This document shows positions 7,618 through 16,181 of a stretch of 52,612 nt of DNA, piece after piece. Every line of letters starts with the position of its first letter. The stretch's first letter is position 1. Source of the DNA: Oscillospiraceae bacterium (GTDB taxonomy: Bacteria > Bacillota > Clostridia > UBA1381 > UBA9506); the NCBI GenBank assembly GCA_015068555.1, contig SVKI01000009.1, positions 1 through 52,612 on the forward strand, read 5' to 3'. The translations under genes were made by a program, and so were the position numbers. The notes beneath the pieces were generated by a model, which saw only the letters and a list, made by a program, of their open reading frames with translations, did no database searches and had not been told where the DNA came from.

Positions 7618-8358
7618 ATGAAAGCTATCGTGTTGGGTGCAGGCAAAGGCACCCGCTTACAGTCAGAACAGTTTCAAATGCCTAAGGTTTTACGACAGGC
7701 GAATGGCCGTTCTTTAATTTCTTATGTACTCGACCACATTAACTTCATTCCGCAGGAAGATACCGTTGTGGTGGTTGGCTACAAAAAAGAAGCTGTCCGT
7801 GAGGCACTCTCCGGCGGCAAATATCTTTTTTCTGATCAGGACCAACAGCTTGGCACCGGTCACGCTGTCAACTGTGCGAGAGACCATTTTGAGGGTTATA
7901 ACGGCAATGTTTTAGTGCTCTATGGAGACATGCCGCTTCTTTCCAAAGCTACTTACGAAAAAATTATCAAAACACACGAAGAAGCAAATGCCGATTGCAC
8001 CATTATGACGGCAATTGTAGATGACTCTCTCCCCTACGGCCGCATTATAAAAGATGAAAACGGCAACCTACTCGATATTGTAGAAACCAAGGATTGCACG
8101 CCCGAGCAGTTAGCTGTCAAGGAACTGAATATTGGTGTGTATGTGTTTAATGCTAAGCTCCTTTTTGATAACCTTAAAGAGCTGAAAAACAACAACGCAC
8201 AAGGCGAGTATTATTTGACGGATATCCCCAAAATTCTGCTTGGCAAAGGCGCCAAAATCATCACATGCACAGTGACCGATAATAACGAAATATTCGGCGT
8301 TAACACCATAGAAGATCTGGAATTCTGTGAAAAGCAGTTAGCTAAAACAGAGGCGTGA
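7618..8358 (+). CDS. GlmU-type UDP-N-acetylglucosamine pyrophosphorylase domain, stand-alone
   Basis: This 246-residue nucleotidyltransferase matches the N-terminal half of GlmU, which makes UDP-GlcNAc from GlcNAc-1-P and UTP. It has the signature LGAGKGTRLQSE with PKVL, the UTP/sugar contacts QQLGTGHAV, and the metal-binding Asp in YGDMPLL. The left-handed beta-helix acetyltransferase half, which brings GlmU to about 450 residues, is absent: the frame ends cleanly with a stop and no remnant follows. It may be a monofunctional uridylyltransferase or act on another sugar phosphate. RBS AGGAGG precedes the ATG. Confidence 0.85.
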   Translation: MKAIVLGAGKGTRLQSEQFQMPKVLRQANGRSLISYVLDHINFIPQEDTVVVVGYKKEAVREALSGGKYLFSDQDQQLGTGHAVNCARDHFEGYNGNVLVLYGDMPLLSKATYEKIIKTHEEANADCTIMTAIVDDSLPYGRIIKDENGNLLDIVETKDCTPEQLAVKELNIGVYVFNAKLLFDNLKELKNNNAQGEYYLTDIPKILLGKGAKIITCTVTDNNEIFGVNTIEDLEFCEKQLAKTEA

Positions 8359-8469
8359 AAACGGCTATGATTCATATTTGTGTCAGTGGCGGAGAGGGAA
8401 TCCATTGGTTAGAGCCTTCTCATCGCCGGTCATAAATAGCAGGTTTACACAATTTAATTTTTAAATATG

Positions 8470-8515
8470 TAAAGGGCGTGTCATAAAATGAAATTCATTT
8501 TATTACACGCCCTTT
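8470..8515. terminator. Strong hairpin, probable terminator
   Basis: AAAGGGCGTGT followed by ATAAAATGAA pairs with TTCATTTTAT followed by ACACGCCCTTT in one long stem. It separates the GlmU-like gene from yaaL. Confidence 0.8.
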
Positions 8516-8609
8516 CTAAGACCTAAGAAAAATAGTGCTGAATAAAAAAACAGGAATAAAACTCAGATTCACCGACTATACTGTTAGTAAAACATAGGAG
8601 GAGATGTCG

Positions 8610-8936
8610 ATGTTACTGTCTAAAACAAAAAACAGGAATCTGATTCATCACTTAAAGCACATATACGAAAGCAATCAGGCACGAAAACAAGAACTCGTAA
8701 GGCAAACAGAATTTATTCACGAACTGCGCTTGGCGCAAAGTGACTTAGAAGCCGCACGCAACAATTATAATTACACACAAGATTCCAATCTTATAGAGTA
8801 TTATATTTACGAAATTAAAGCTGCCGAAACCCGTTTAAACTATTATTTACAGCGCGCCAAAAAGGAACGGCTGTACAATGACCCCTGGGTGATGTATTGC
8901 AAAACTGCCTGCAGCAGAGAGGAAGGCACCCTATGA
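8610..8936 (+). CDS. yaaL: DUF2508 protein, YaaL-like
   Basis: This is a 108-residue Lys/Glu/Tyr-rich helical protein. It carries the DUF2508 pattern: LEAARNNYNYTQDSNLIEYY followed by YEIKAAETRLNYYL. Function is unknown. In Bacillus it sits between recR and bofA; here it is next to bofA, and the stop overlaps the bofA start (ATGA). The start was placed at 8610 because AGGAGG at 8597-8602 is too close to the earlier ATG at 8604. Co-translation with bofA is likely. Confidence 0.85.
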   Translation: MLLSKTKNRNLIHHLKHIYESNQARKQELVRQTEFIHELRLAQSDLEAARNNYNYTQDSNLIEYYIYEIKAAETRLNYYLQRAKKERLYNDPWVMYCKTACSREEGTL

Positions 8937-9193
8937 ATTTTTTGGAAATCGCCGCTTATCTGTTTACTGCACTACTCGCATTAGCCCTTTGTTTTTTATT
9001 TCGCCGAACGGTTAAAACCGTCATTTTCATGATATTTCAATCCGTTTTGGGGGGCTTGGGGCTTTACATATGCAACCTTCTTTTATCAGGGACAGGCTTT
9101 TATATTGGCCTGAACATTGTCACAGCTTCTGTCTGTGGATTGTTCGGATTACCCGGTCTTTTTTTGCTCATCATTTTAAAATTTTTTTATTAA
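8933..9193 (+). CDS. bofA: Sigma-K processing inhibitor BofA
   Basis: This 86-residue protein consists of three hydrophobic segments and has the BofA C-terminal pattern GLFGLPGLFLL. In Bacillus, BofA with SpoIVFA holds the SpoIVFB protease inactive in the outer forespore membrane and so delays pro-sigma-K processing. Its start ATG overlaps the stop of yaaL. A terminator hairpin follows at 9288-9329. Small hydrophobic proteins are easily over-called, but the yaaL-bofA order makes this assignment safe. Confidence 0.85.
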   Translation: MNFLEIAAYLFTALLALALCFLFRRTVKTVIFMIFQSVLGGLGLYICNLLLSGTGFYIGLNIVTASVCGLFGLPGLFLLIILKFFY

Positions 9194-9287
9194 TAGAAAA
9201 AAGAGACTGCAGTAAATTGAACTGCACCGCTTTGTGCAGACAGTACAAAAAAAGAGGTTCTAAAGTAGAATTTTAGATTTAAGCAAC

Positions 9288-9329
9288 AAACTGACATTGC
9301 TTTTCAAGTGGTGTCAGTTTTGTTTTTTC
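9288..9329 (+). terminator. Intrinsic terminator after bofA
   Basis: AAACTGACA (9288-9296) pairs with TGTCAGTTT (9312-9320), followed by TGTTTTTT. Confidence 0.75.
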
Positions 9330-9392
9330 TATTGTCTGTTTTTACTGGACTTGTTCACCCTTCAGCAACTCTTTTTTTGTTAATATTTTTAT

Positions 9393-9421
9393 TTGACAAA
9401 TTGTTTCTTTTTTTGTATAAT
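9393..9421 (+). promoter_or_regulatory. Sigma-A promoter of pflBA
   Basis: A consensus TTGACA (9393-9398) and TATAAT (9416-9421) are spaced by 17 nt, directly upstream of the ZTP riboswitch. Confidence 0.88.
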
Positions 9422-9429
9422 AAACTTGT

Positions 9430-9525
9430 CTTTTACATAACTGACGGATTGCGCAGAGTACTGCGGTGGAATGTAAAAGAATATAAGCCGACCGTCTGGG
9501 CAATTCAGTATAGCACTGAATTGCC
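9430..9525 (+). promoter_or_regulatory. ZTP (pfl) riboswitch
   Basis: Helix P1 is CTTTTACAT (9430-9438) with ATGTAAAAG (9471-9479). Inside it lie AACTGACGG and a short hairpin CGCAG-AGTA-CTGCG. The 3' signature ACCGTCTGGGCAA follows. GACGG (9443-9447) is complementary to CCGTC (9492-9496), giving the family pseudoknot with changed bases that keep pairing. The GGGCA of the signature is also the 5' arm of the terminator, the usual ZTP expression platform. It senses ZTP/ZMP, a sign of 10-formyl-THF shortage, and controls pflB here. Confidence 0.88.
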
Positions 9526-9532
9526 CTTTTTT
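9498..9532 (+). terminator. Riboswitch-controlled terminator upstream of pflB
   Basis: GGGCAATTCAG (9498-9508) pairs with CTGAATTGCCC (9515-9525), followed by TTTTTT. Its 5' arm overlaps the conserved 3' end of the ZTP aptamer. Confidence 0.92.
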
Positions 9533-9551
9533 ACTACAGGAGGTAATGAAC

Positions 9552-11777
9552 ATGGATATGAAGAATACTTTTACCTGCGGAAACTGGCAGAAAGCCATTG
9601 ATGTGCGCAACTTCATTCAAACCAATTATGAGCCCTACGAAGGCGACGAAAGCTTTTTATCCGGTGCAACAGAACGCACACAAGCGCTCATGAAGAAGGT
9701 GGAATCTTTGTTTGCGCTGGAGCGTCAGTTCGGTGGCGTTTTGGATATTGATACGGCCACCGTTTCCTCTCTCACCAGTTATTCACCGGGCTATATTGAT
9801 AAAGAGAACGAGCTGATTGTCGGCCTGCAGACAAACCGTCCCTTAAAGCGTGGCGTTAACCCCTTCGGCGGCATTCGCATGGCACGCCAGGCCTGTGAGG
9901 CCTATGGCTATAAACTCAGTCAAAAGGTCGAAGAAGAATTCCGCTTCCGTACCACCCATAATGATGGTGTTTTTCGTGCTTATACTGACGAAATGCGTCA
10001 GGCACGCAAGTGTCATGTTATCACCGGTCTGCCGGATGCTTACGGCCGCGGACGTATCATCGGCGACTATCGCCGTGTAGCACTGTATGGTGTTGATAAG
10101 CTGATAGAGGAAAAGAAAAAGGATAAGGCCAAGCTTTCAGGCGGCACCTTTAAAAGCAATCAGATTCGTGTAGATGAAGAACTCTATCAACAAATCGCCT
10201 TTTTAGGTTATATGAAGGAAATGGCTGCCATGTACGGCTACGACATCAGCCGTCCGGCCGAAAATGCCCGTGAAGCGATTCAGTGGACATACTTTGCCTA
10301 TTTAGCTTCTATTAAAGAGCAAAATGGTGCCGCTATGTCGTTAGGACGCGTCAGCACATTTTTTGATATTTACATTGAGCGCGATATCAAAAATGGTCTT
10401 TTGACCGAAGAAGGTGCTCAGGAGTTGATTGATGATTTTGTTATCAAACTCCGCATGGCGCGTCATCTGCGCACCCCTGAATACAATGAACTTTTTGGTG
10501 GTGATCCCATGTGGATTACCGAAGCTGTTGGTGGCATGGGTGAAGACGGACGCACCTTGGTTACCAAAAGCAGCTACCGTATTTTAAACACGCTGTACAC
10601 CTTAGGTCCCTCGCCCGAACCCAATTTAACGGTGCTTTGGTCGAAACAGTTACCGGATGCCTTTAAGCGTTTTTGTGCAAAGGTCTCTGCCGATACGGAT
10701 TCCATCCAGTATGAAAACGATGATTTGATGCGTCCCATTTATGGCGATGACTATGCTATTGCCTGCTGCGTTTCTGCCATGAAGGTGGGCAAACAGATGC
10801 AGTTCTTCGGCGCGCGCTGCAATCTCGCCAAATTGCTCCTGATTGCCATCAACGGCGGGTATGACGCCACAAGCGGCATCCATATCGGTCCGCAAATGCC
10901 CGTGATGGATGTAGAAGCCTTAGAGTATGACGCCGTTATGGAGCGTTTTGAAATCTATCTTGCCTGGCTCAGTCACCTGTATGTGAACACCATGAACATC
11001 ATTCACTACATGCATGATAAATATGCCTACGAAAAAACACAAATGGCTCTTCACGATACCGATGTAGAGCGCTTTATGGCCTTTGGTATTGCCGGTCTTT
11101 CCGTTGTGGCCGATTCTCTTTCTGCCATTCGCTATGCTAAGGTTAGACCTGTTAAAAACAGCGACGGCTTTATCACAAGCTTTGAAACAACAGGCGACTT
11201 CCCCAAATACGGTAATGACGATGACCGCGTGGATTTAATTGCAAAAGATATGACACATAAGGTGATTACAGAGCTTCGCAAAACCCCGACCTACCGAAGC
11301 GCCATTCACACACTGTCTGTGCTAACCATCACTTCAAATGTTATGTACGGCAAAAACACCGGTGCTACACCAGACGGCAGAAAAGCCTCTGCCCCCTTTG
11401 CGCCTGGTGCCAACCCCATGCATAACCGTGAAGAAAATGGTGCCCTTGCCTCGCTTAACTCCGTCGCCAAGCTCAGCTATGATGACTGCCGTGACGGCAT
11501 TTCTAACACCTTTTCTATCACACCCCAGGCCTTGGGACGAACAGAAGAAGAACGCATCAACAACCTTGTGTCTGTGTTGGATGGTTATTTTGCTAAAATG
11601 GCACATCACATCAATGTCAATGTGTTAAATCGCGAAACCCTGATGAAGGCCTACGAAGATCCGGAAGCCTACCCGAATCTCACCATTCGCGTATCCGGTT
11701 ATGCGGTAAACTTCCACAAGCTCTCACGTGAGCAACAACGTGAAGTCATCAGCCGTACCTTCCACGAAGCCCTATGA
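9552..11777 (+). CDS. pflB: Pyruvate formate-lyase (formate acetyltransferase)
   Basis: PflB converts pyruvate and CoA to acetyl-CoA and formate through a glycyl radical; it is a strictly anaerobic enzyme. The 741-residue protein has the catalytic Cys pair in IACCVSAMK near residue 400 and the C-terminal glycyl-radical loop [11 protein letters not shown], with the radical Gly about 20 residues from the end. The start at 9552 is preferred because GGAGG lies eight nt upstream; the ATG at 9546 is too close. The stop overlaps the pflA start (ATGA). Expression is controlled by the ZTP riboswitch, which ties formate supply to folate one-carbon status. Confidence 0.97.
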   Translation: MDMKNTFTCGNWQKAIDVRNFIQTNYEPYEGDESFLSGATERTQALMKKVESLFALERQFGGVLDIDTATVSSLTSYSPGYIDKENELIVGLQTNRPLKRGVNPFGGIRMARQACEAYGYKLSQKVEEEFRFRTTHNDGVFRAYTDEMRQARKCHVITGLPDAYGRGRIIGDYRRVALYGVDKLIEEKKKDKAKLSGGTFKSNQIRVDEELYQQIAFLGYMKEMAAMYGYDISRPAENAREAIQWTYFAYLASIKEQNGAAMSLGRVSTFFDIYIERDIKNGLLTEEGAQELIDDFVIKLRMARHLRTPEYNELFGGDPMWITEAVGGMGEDGRTLVTKSSYRILNTLYTLGPSPEPNLTVLWSKQLPDAFKRFCAKVSADTDSIQYENDDLMRPIYGDDYAIACCVSAMKVGKQMQFFGARCNLAKLLLIAINGGYDATSGIHIGPQMPVMDVEALEYDAVMERFEIYLAWLSHLYVNTMNIIHYMHDKYAYEKTQMALHDTDVERFMAFGIAGLSVVADSLSAIRYAKVRPVKNSDGFITSFETTGDFPKYGNDDDRVDLIAKDMTHKVITELRKTPTYRSAIHTLSVLTITSNVMYGKNTGATPDGRKASAPFAPGANPMHNREENGALASLNSVAKLSYDDCRDGISNTFSITPQALGRTEEERINNLVSVLDGYFAKMAHHINVNVLNRETLMKAYEDPEAYPNLTIRVSGYAVNFHKLSREQQREVISRTFHEAL

Positions 11778-12487
11778 GCACACAAACAGGAGCCGTGCAC
11801 TCCATTCAATCACTCGGCACATTGGATGGCCCCGGTGTTCGTTTCGTCGTATTTTTACAGGGTTGTCCCCTGTCGTGCGGTTGTTGTCATAACCCCGACA
11901 CCCAACCCTTAGATGGCGGAACGCCATACACAGCAAAGGAAATCGTTGAGAAGGCAAAGCGATATACGGAATATTTCGGTGACAAAGGCGGCATCACGCT
12001 GTCCGGCGGTGAGCCTCTTTTGCAGGCTCCTTTTGCAGGGGAAGTTTTTTCACTTTGCCACGAAGCCGGCATTCATACCTGCTTGGACACCTCCGGTTGT
12101 TTGATGAATGATGATATTAAAAAGCTGCTTTATGTGACAGACCGTGTATTATTAGATATTAAATATACAAATGAAGACATGTATCAGATTCATGTTGGAT
12201 GCAGCCTGCAGGCACCGCTATTGTTTTTAAAACAATTAGAGGAACTTTCCATTCCTACCACCCTGCGACAGGTGATTATTCCTACGCTGAATGATAACAA
12301 AGAAAATATTTCTATATTGCAGGAATTTGCACAGTCGCACCGTTGTGTGGACTCAGTTGAGCTACTCCCCTTCCGCAAACTGTGCCAGACAAAATACGAC
12401 GCGATGCATCTTCCCTTCCCCTTCGCACACCTTCCTGAGCCGGATGCTAACACCATGAAAGTTTTATCAGACCTGATTCACAAATAA
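11774..12487 (+). CDS. pflA: Pyruvate formate-lyase-activating enzyme (radical SAM)
   Basis: PflA is the radical SAM enzyme that generates the glycyl radical on PflB. The 237-residue protein has the iron-sulfur motif [11 protein letters not shown] (CxxxCxxC) near residue 30 and the SAM-binding [10 protein letters not shown] near residue 75. It overlaps pflB by four bases, so the two are translationally coupled. A bidirectional terminator follows immediately. Confidence 0.96.
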   Translation: MSTQTGAVHSIQSLGTLDGPGVRFVVFLQGCPLSCGCCHNPDTQPLDGGTPYTAKEIVEKAKRYTEYFGDKGGITLSGGEPLLQAPFAGEVFSLCHEAGIHTCLDTSGCLMNDDIKKLLYVTDRVLLDIKYTNEDMYQIHVGCSLQAPLLFLKQLEELSIPTTLRQVIIPTLNDNKENISILQEFAQSHRCVDSVELLPFRKLCQTKYDAMHLPFPFAHLPEPDANTMKVLSDLIHK

Positions 12488-12489
12488 AA

Positions 12490-12530
12490 TAAAAAACAGC
12501 TGTTGAATGTTTGAACAGCTGTTTTTTATT
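12490..12530. terminator. Bidirectional terminator after pflA
   Basis: AAAAAACAGCTGTT (12491-12504) pairs with the AACAGCTGTTTTTT arm (12514-12527). The 533-bp inverted-repeat element starts a few bases further on. Before insertion this terminator would have lain directly against the stop codon of the convergent amidohydrolase gene. Confidence 0.88.
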
Positions 12531-12568
12531 TGGCTCTGTTAGCCTACTATAGTGATTTTATATCCCCA

Positions 12569-12601
12569 CATTCCAAAAAGGTTTAGAATGTAGAGATATA
12601 A
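12569..12601 (-). terminator. Hairpin after passenger gene
   Basis: TATCTCTACATTC and GAATGTGGGGATA pair on the minus strand with two G-U pairs, just after the stop of the gene at 12609-13010. The T-run after it is weak. Confidence 0.5.
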
Positions 12602-12608
12602 TTAAACT

Positions 12609-13010
12609 TTACGGTCTTACCCATTCTCCGGTTTCTTTATCTTTTTGTAAAACCAGTTCATAACCACCATCTGCACGATTAAAGTATATTTCACTATCAT
12701 TTTTATCTAATATTAAGGTATGTTCTCTTGTTGCACCCCATTCACTATTAATACCACCAAATGTTGAATAAAATGTTAGATAATGCGGTTTTGCGCCACC
12801 ACCATTATCCTTAAAACCTCTAGTATGCCCAATAGAGGTAATGATTGTTGTATTAAGGATAATCTCTGTTCCATCCTCTGACACAGAATAATCATGCAAA
12901 GCCACATTAGTCATTTTTGAAAATCCACTACCTATAAAATAGATAGCAGCTAATGAAATTAAGAGTGTTATTGCCACCAACATAGATATTATAATAGTTT
13001 TCTTTTTCAT
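12609..13010 (-). CDS. Small membrane-anchored protein of unknown function
   Basis: This is a 133-residue protein with one N-terminal hydrophobic segment (residues 5-28), which could be an anchor or an uncleaved signal. An approximately 105-residue extracytoplasmic part follows, rich in Thr, Asp and Gly. I recognise no domain. AGAAGGA lies upstream of the ATG. The gene is AT-rich compared with its neighbours and is enclosed by the inverted repeats at 12532 and 13064, so it is likely cargo acquired with the element. Function unknown. Confidence 0.7.
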   Translation of the reverse strand: MKKKTIIISMLVAITLLISLAAIYFIGSGFSKMTNVALHDYSVSEDGTEIILNTTIITSIGHTRGFKDNGGGAKPHYLTFYSTFGGINSEWGATREHTLILDKNDSEIYFNRADGGYELVLQKDKETGEWVRP

Positions 13011-13069
13011 ACCAAATCCTTCTTACAAATTCAAAAAAAATCAATTCCGTGGACTAACAGAGCCTTTTA

Positions 13070-13861
13070 TTATAAAGAAAGCAATGCTTCTGCATTTTCA
13101 TGCAAAATCTTTTCTTTTAGTTGTTCATCAACAGGTAACTTTTGAATTGCCTCTATTTCGTGCCCAAAGTCACCCCAGGGAAAGTCTGTAGCAAACAAAA
13201 TTTTATCAGGGTTATGCGCCTGCAGCATGGTAACCCAGGTTGCCCTGTCGGCGTATTCTGCCGTGCATGATGTGTCAATGTACACATCCCGGCCAATCAC
13301 ATATTCCATAGCTTCCTCATTCATCTGAAAGCCCGCCATATGTGCAAACACAACCTTCTCTCCTGAGAAGAGTCCCAAGGTATTTGCGATGGCTTTTGGC
13401 GCTGCATGCACCGGTGGCGGAAGGCCAATATCAATACCTGTGTGAAAAAGAAGAATCAAATCATGTTTCAGTACCTCTTCATATAAAGGCTGCATAACCG
13501 GGTCGTCAATAAAAAAACCCTGATAATCGGGGTGTAATTTAATCCCCTGTAAACCGCTATCCGCAATTCTTTTAATCTCATCCTTATAATTTTCTGCCTC
13601 CGGATGCACACTGCCAAAACAGATAAATTCCTCTTTCTGATTGATCGCAATAGCAAAATCATTTACCTTTTGCATTTGGTGCGGATTGGTTGCAATATTC
13701 TGATGTACGGCTTTTGCGACACCTGCTTCTTTCATTTTGGCCGAAGTCATGCCGACCGTTCCGTCAGCATGCGGTGCAAGCCCTGACTTATCGGCAAGGA
13801 TTTCAATCGTTTTGGCAGCCATAGCATCAGGAAACATATGTACATGAAAATCGATAACCAT
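13070..13861 (-). CDS. Amidohydrolase family (metal-dependent TIM barrel) protein
   Basis: This is a 263-residue protein of the amidohydrolase-2 (PF04909-type) family. The first metal motif DFHVHMF is near the N-terminus. HTGID, a DTSCT strand end and the conserved FATDFPWGDF near the C-terminus follow. Substrate is unknown; relatives include decarboxylases and hydrolases. The start was set at 13861, where AAGGGG lies six nt upstream. It begins ten nt after glnN stops, so the two are probably one operon, although the metabolic link is unclear. The putative mobile element abuts its stop codon. Confidence 0.85.
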   Translation of the reverse strand: MVIDFHVHMFPDAMAAKTIEILADKSGLAPHADGTVGMTSAKMKEAGVAKAVHQNIATNPHQMQKVNDFAIAINQKEEFICFGSVHPEAENYKDEIKRIADSGLQGIKLHPDYQGFFIDDPVMQPLYEEVLKHDLILLFHTGIDIGLPPPVHAAPKAIANTLGLFSGEKVVFAHMAGFQMNEEAMEYVIGRDVYIDTSCTAEYADRATWVTMLQAHNPDKILFATDFPWGDFGHEIEAIQKLPVDEQLKEKILHENAEALLSL

Positions 13862-13871
13862 CTGAATCCCC

Positions 13872-15983
13872 TTATACACTGTAGATTAAATCGCTATAGG
13901 TGGGAATAGGCCAATATTCCTTGCCTACAATCACCTCTAACTCATCTGCATATTTTCTCACTTCATTCATCACGCTGACGATAGAATCACGGGCAAAGCG
14001 AGCCTGTGATTCAAAATCATCACCAAATTTTTCAAACTTTTCAACAGCGCGCTCTAACTTTTTCATACCCTTAACTAAAGACGAAATACCGCTTGTTGTT
14101 TTACGAAGTACTTCCTCTATGGCCTGAGTGTCGCACATCACGCCCGATGCCTTAATTTGCGCAATGCTTTGTGCCGTCTGACCTGCAAACTTTGTGCAGG
14201 CGGGTACGATTTGGCTATTTAGCATCATAAGAAGTGTGCGAGCTTCAATGCCCACAATTTTACTGTATTTTTCAAGCTTGATTTCATATCTCGAACGAAG
14301 CTCTGTTTCGCTGTATACATGGTGCTTTTCAAACACCGCCACAGATTCCGGCGAAATAAAGGCCGCATAGGATTCAGCAGAATTGTTAATATTCGGCAGA
14401 CCTCTGCGTTTTGCCTCTGCTACCCACTCCTCACCGTAACCGTTGCCGTTAAAGATAATACGTTTATGCTTTTTAATTAGTTCAGCAAGCAACTCGTTTA
14501 ATTCCTTATCGAAATCTGCAGCGCCTTCTAAACGGTCGGCTATATTTGATAGTGCATCTGCCACAATGGTGTTTAAAACCGTGTTTGGCCCTGCAATCGA
14601 GGCAGAAGAAGGTACCATTCTAAATTCAAACTTGTTGCCTGTAAAGGCAAAGGGTGAGGTTCTGTTTCTGTCCGTTGTATCAAGTGACAAGTTGGGCAGG
14701 CTGGGCACACCTGTATCTAACACGCCGCCCTGCATAGTCTCATGCTCTTCTCCAGTTTCAAGTTGTTCTAAAATATCCGTCAGCTCGTCGCCCAGGAAAA
14801 TAGAAATAATGGCCGGCGGTGCTTCCTGCGCGCCTAAACGATAATCGTTACCGGCATTGGCAGCAGAGGCCCGAATGAGCGCTGCATGGGTATCAATCGC
14901 GCTGATAACCGCACATAAGAACACTAAAAACTGTGCGTTTTCACGAGGTGTTTTACCCGGGTTTAAAAGATTGACACCGCCCGAAGTTGAAAGCGACCAG
15001 TTATCATGCTTGCCCGAACCGTTGAGTCCTGCAAAAGGTTTTTCATGCAGCAGGCAAACCATGTTATGATGGTCAGCAATTTTTCTCATCAGCTCCATGG
15101 TAATCTGGTTATGGTCACAAGCCACATTCACCATCTCAAAGATAGGTGCCAGTTCGTGCTGGGCCGGTGCGGCTTCGTTATGTTTTGTTTTCGATGGCAC
15201 GCCAACCTTCCAAAGCGCCGAATCAAGTTCTGTCATATAGGCCGAAACACGCTCTTTTAATGTACCGAAATAATGGTCATCCATCTCCTGGGTTTTGGGC
15301 GGTTTTGCGCCTAAAAGTGTACGACCGGTAAACATCAGGTCAGCACGCTTTTTAAACATATCTTTATCCACCAGGAAGTACTCCTGCTCTGCACCACAGC
15401 TCACCTGTACCCGATTGGTTTCCGTATCGCCGAACAAGCGCAAAACGCGCACGGCCTGTTTGGAAACAGCCTCTACAGAACGAAGCAGTGGTGTTTTTTT
15501 ATCCAGCGCTTCACCATTATATGAACAAAATGCTGTAGGAATACAAAGGGTTAAACCGCTGGAATCTTCTTTTAAAAAGGCAGGCGAGGTACAATCCCAG
15601 GCCGTGTAACCACGCGCTTCAAAAGTCGCGCGCAGGCCGCCGGAAGGAAAGCTTGATGCATCTGATTCACCCTTCACTAAGGCCTTGCCTGAAAACTCGG
15701 TTAAGGCTCTTCCTTCTTTAGAAAGGATTAAAAAGGAATCGTGCTTTTCGGCAGTAAAACCGTTAAGTGGCTGAAACCAGTGCGTGTAATGGGTGGCACC
15801 GTTTTCAAGCGCCCAATCCTTCATGGCATTGGCTACGATTTCTGCCGTTCCGGAAGCCAAAGGACTGCCTTCATCGATAGAATGTTTCAAATCAAGATAG
15901 GTTGCTTTGGGCAAACGCTCACGCATAACCGTGTCGTTAAACACATGACAACCAAAAGTTTCGTGCAGATTTGTGTTAGACAT
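13872..15983 (-). CDS. glnN: Glutamine synthetase type III
   Basis: GlnN makes glutamine from glutamate, ammonia and ATP. The 703-residue length is typical of type III enzymes and much longer than GlnA. Recognisable are the N-terminal LHETFGCHVFND, the ATP/glutamate-site stretch LNGSGKHDNWSLST and the metal-site region KHNEAAPAQHELAPIFE. The C-terminal helical extension specific to type III (about 560-703) is present. AGGAGG precedes the ATG at 15983. A promoter within a dispersed repeat lies upstream. With gdhA at the end of the window, it covers both main ammonia-assimilation routes. Confidence 0.96.
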   Translation of the reverse strand: MSNTNLHETFGCHVFNDTVMRERLPKATYLDLKHSIDEGSPLASGTAEIVANAMKDWALENGATHYTHWFQPLNGFTAEKHDSFLILSKEGRALTEFSGKALVKGESDASSFPSGGLRATFEARGYTAWDCTSPAFLKEDSSGLTLCIPTAFCSYNGEALDKKTPLLRSVEAVSKQAVRVLRLFGDTETNRVQVSCGAEQEYFLVDKDMFKKRADLMFTGRTLLGAKPPKTQEMDDHYFGTLKERVSAYMTELDSALWKVGVPSKTKHNEAAPAQHELAPIFEMVNVACDHNQITMELMRKIADHHNMVCLLHEKPFAGLNGSGKHDNWSLSTSGGVNLLNPGKTPRENAQFLVFLCAVISAIDTHAALIRASAANAGNDYRLGAQEAPPAIISIFLGDELTDILEQLETGEEHETMQGGVLDTGVPSLPNLSLDTTDRNRTSPFAFTGNKFEFRMVPSSASIAGPNTVLNTIVADALSNIADRLEGAADFDKELNELLAELIKKHKRIIFNGNGYGEEWVAEAKRRGLPNINNSAESYAAFISPESVAVFEKHHVYSETELRSRYEIKLEKYSKIVGIEARTLLMMLNSQIVPACTKFAGQTAQSIAQIKASGVMCDTQAIEEVLRKTTSGISSLVKGMKKLERAVEKFEKFGDDFESQARFARDSIVSVMNEVRKYADELEVIVGKEYWPIPTYSDLIYSV

Positions 15984-16048
15984 TATGTACCTCCTGCTCA
16001 TTTGTGGTTCTGAGCGTGTAAAAAACACTTATTTATTATAAGCCGATT

Positions 16049-16125
16049 TAAATTAATTAAGGAAATTTGCGATGCAATGAACGCCACAAATTAAATCTTA
16101 ATAAAGTTTGCGTTCATTATATCAC
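16049..16125. repeat. Dispersed 75-bp repeat, copy A
   Basis: It aligns closely with 49597-49671. Both copies share AATTAATT, AAGGAAATTT, GCAATGAACGC, an AT-rich middle and GCGTTCATTATA. The two GAACGC/GCGTTC segments form an inverted repeat. On the minus strand one end supplies TATAAT of a promoter facing glnN. Confidence 0.8.
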
Positions 16126-16145
16126 TTATAACCATAATCACGCAA
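16116..16145 (-). promoter_or_regulatory. Promoter of glnN, inside repeat copy A
   Basis: On the minus strand TTGCGT (16145-16140) is separated by 18 nt from TATAAT (16121-16116). The -10 box is the outer end of the dispersed repeat. The -35 box is imperfect. Confidence 0.6.
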
Positions 16146-16181
16146 GTGCTAAAATAAAAACTGCAGATTTTATGTGAAATA

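Larger units (their letters stand above)
12532..13064. mobile_element. Putative non-autonomous transposable element with passenger gene
   Basis: The ends are inverted repeats: GGCTCTGTTAG at 12532-12542 and its exact complement at 13054-13064. Similarity extends to about 29 bp with roughly 22 matches. Flanking 8-mers TTTTATTT (left) and TTTTATTA (right) could be a target duplication; the right copy includes the amidohydrolase stop codon. The element contains one small gene with its own hairpin (12569-12601) and no transposase, and is visibly more AT-rich than its surroundings. The transposon family is not assigned; the GGCTCTGTT end resembles those of some insertion sequences. Confidence 0.6.

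Noticed and set aside
8366-8434. Possible 22-codon ORF after the GlmU-like gene
   Set aside because: It has no ribosome binding site and no upstream promoter; it partly overlaps a weak hairpin.
8385-8440. tRNA-like GGTTAGAGCC stretch
   Set aside because: No acceptor stem or T-arm can be formed around it.
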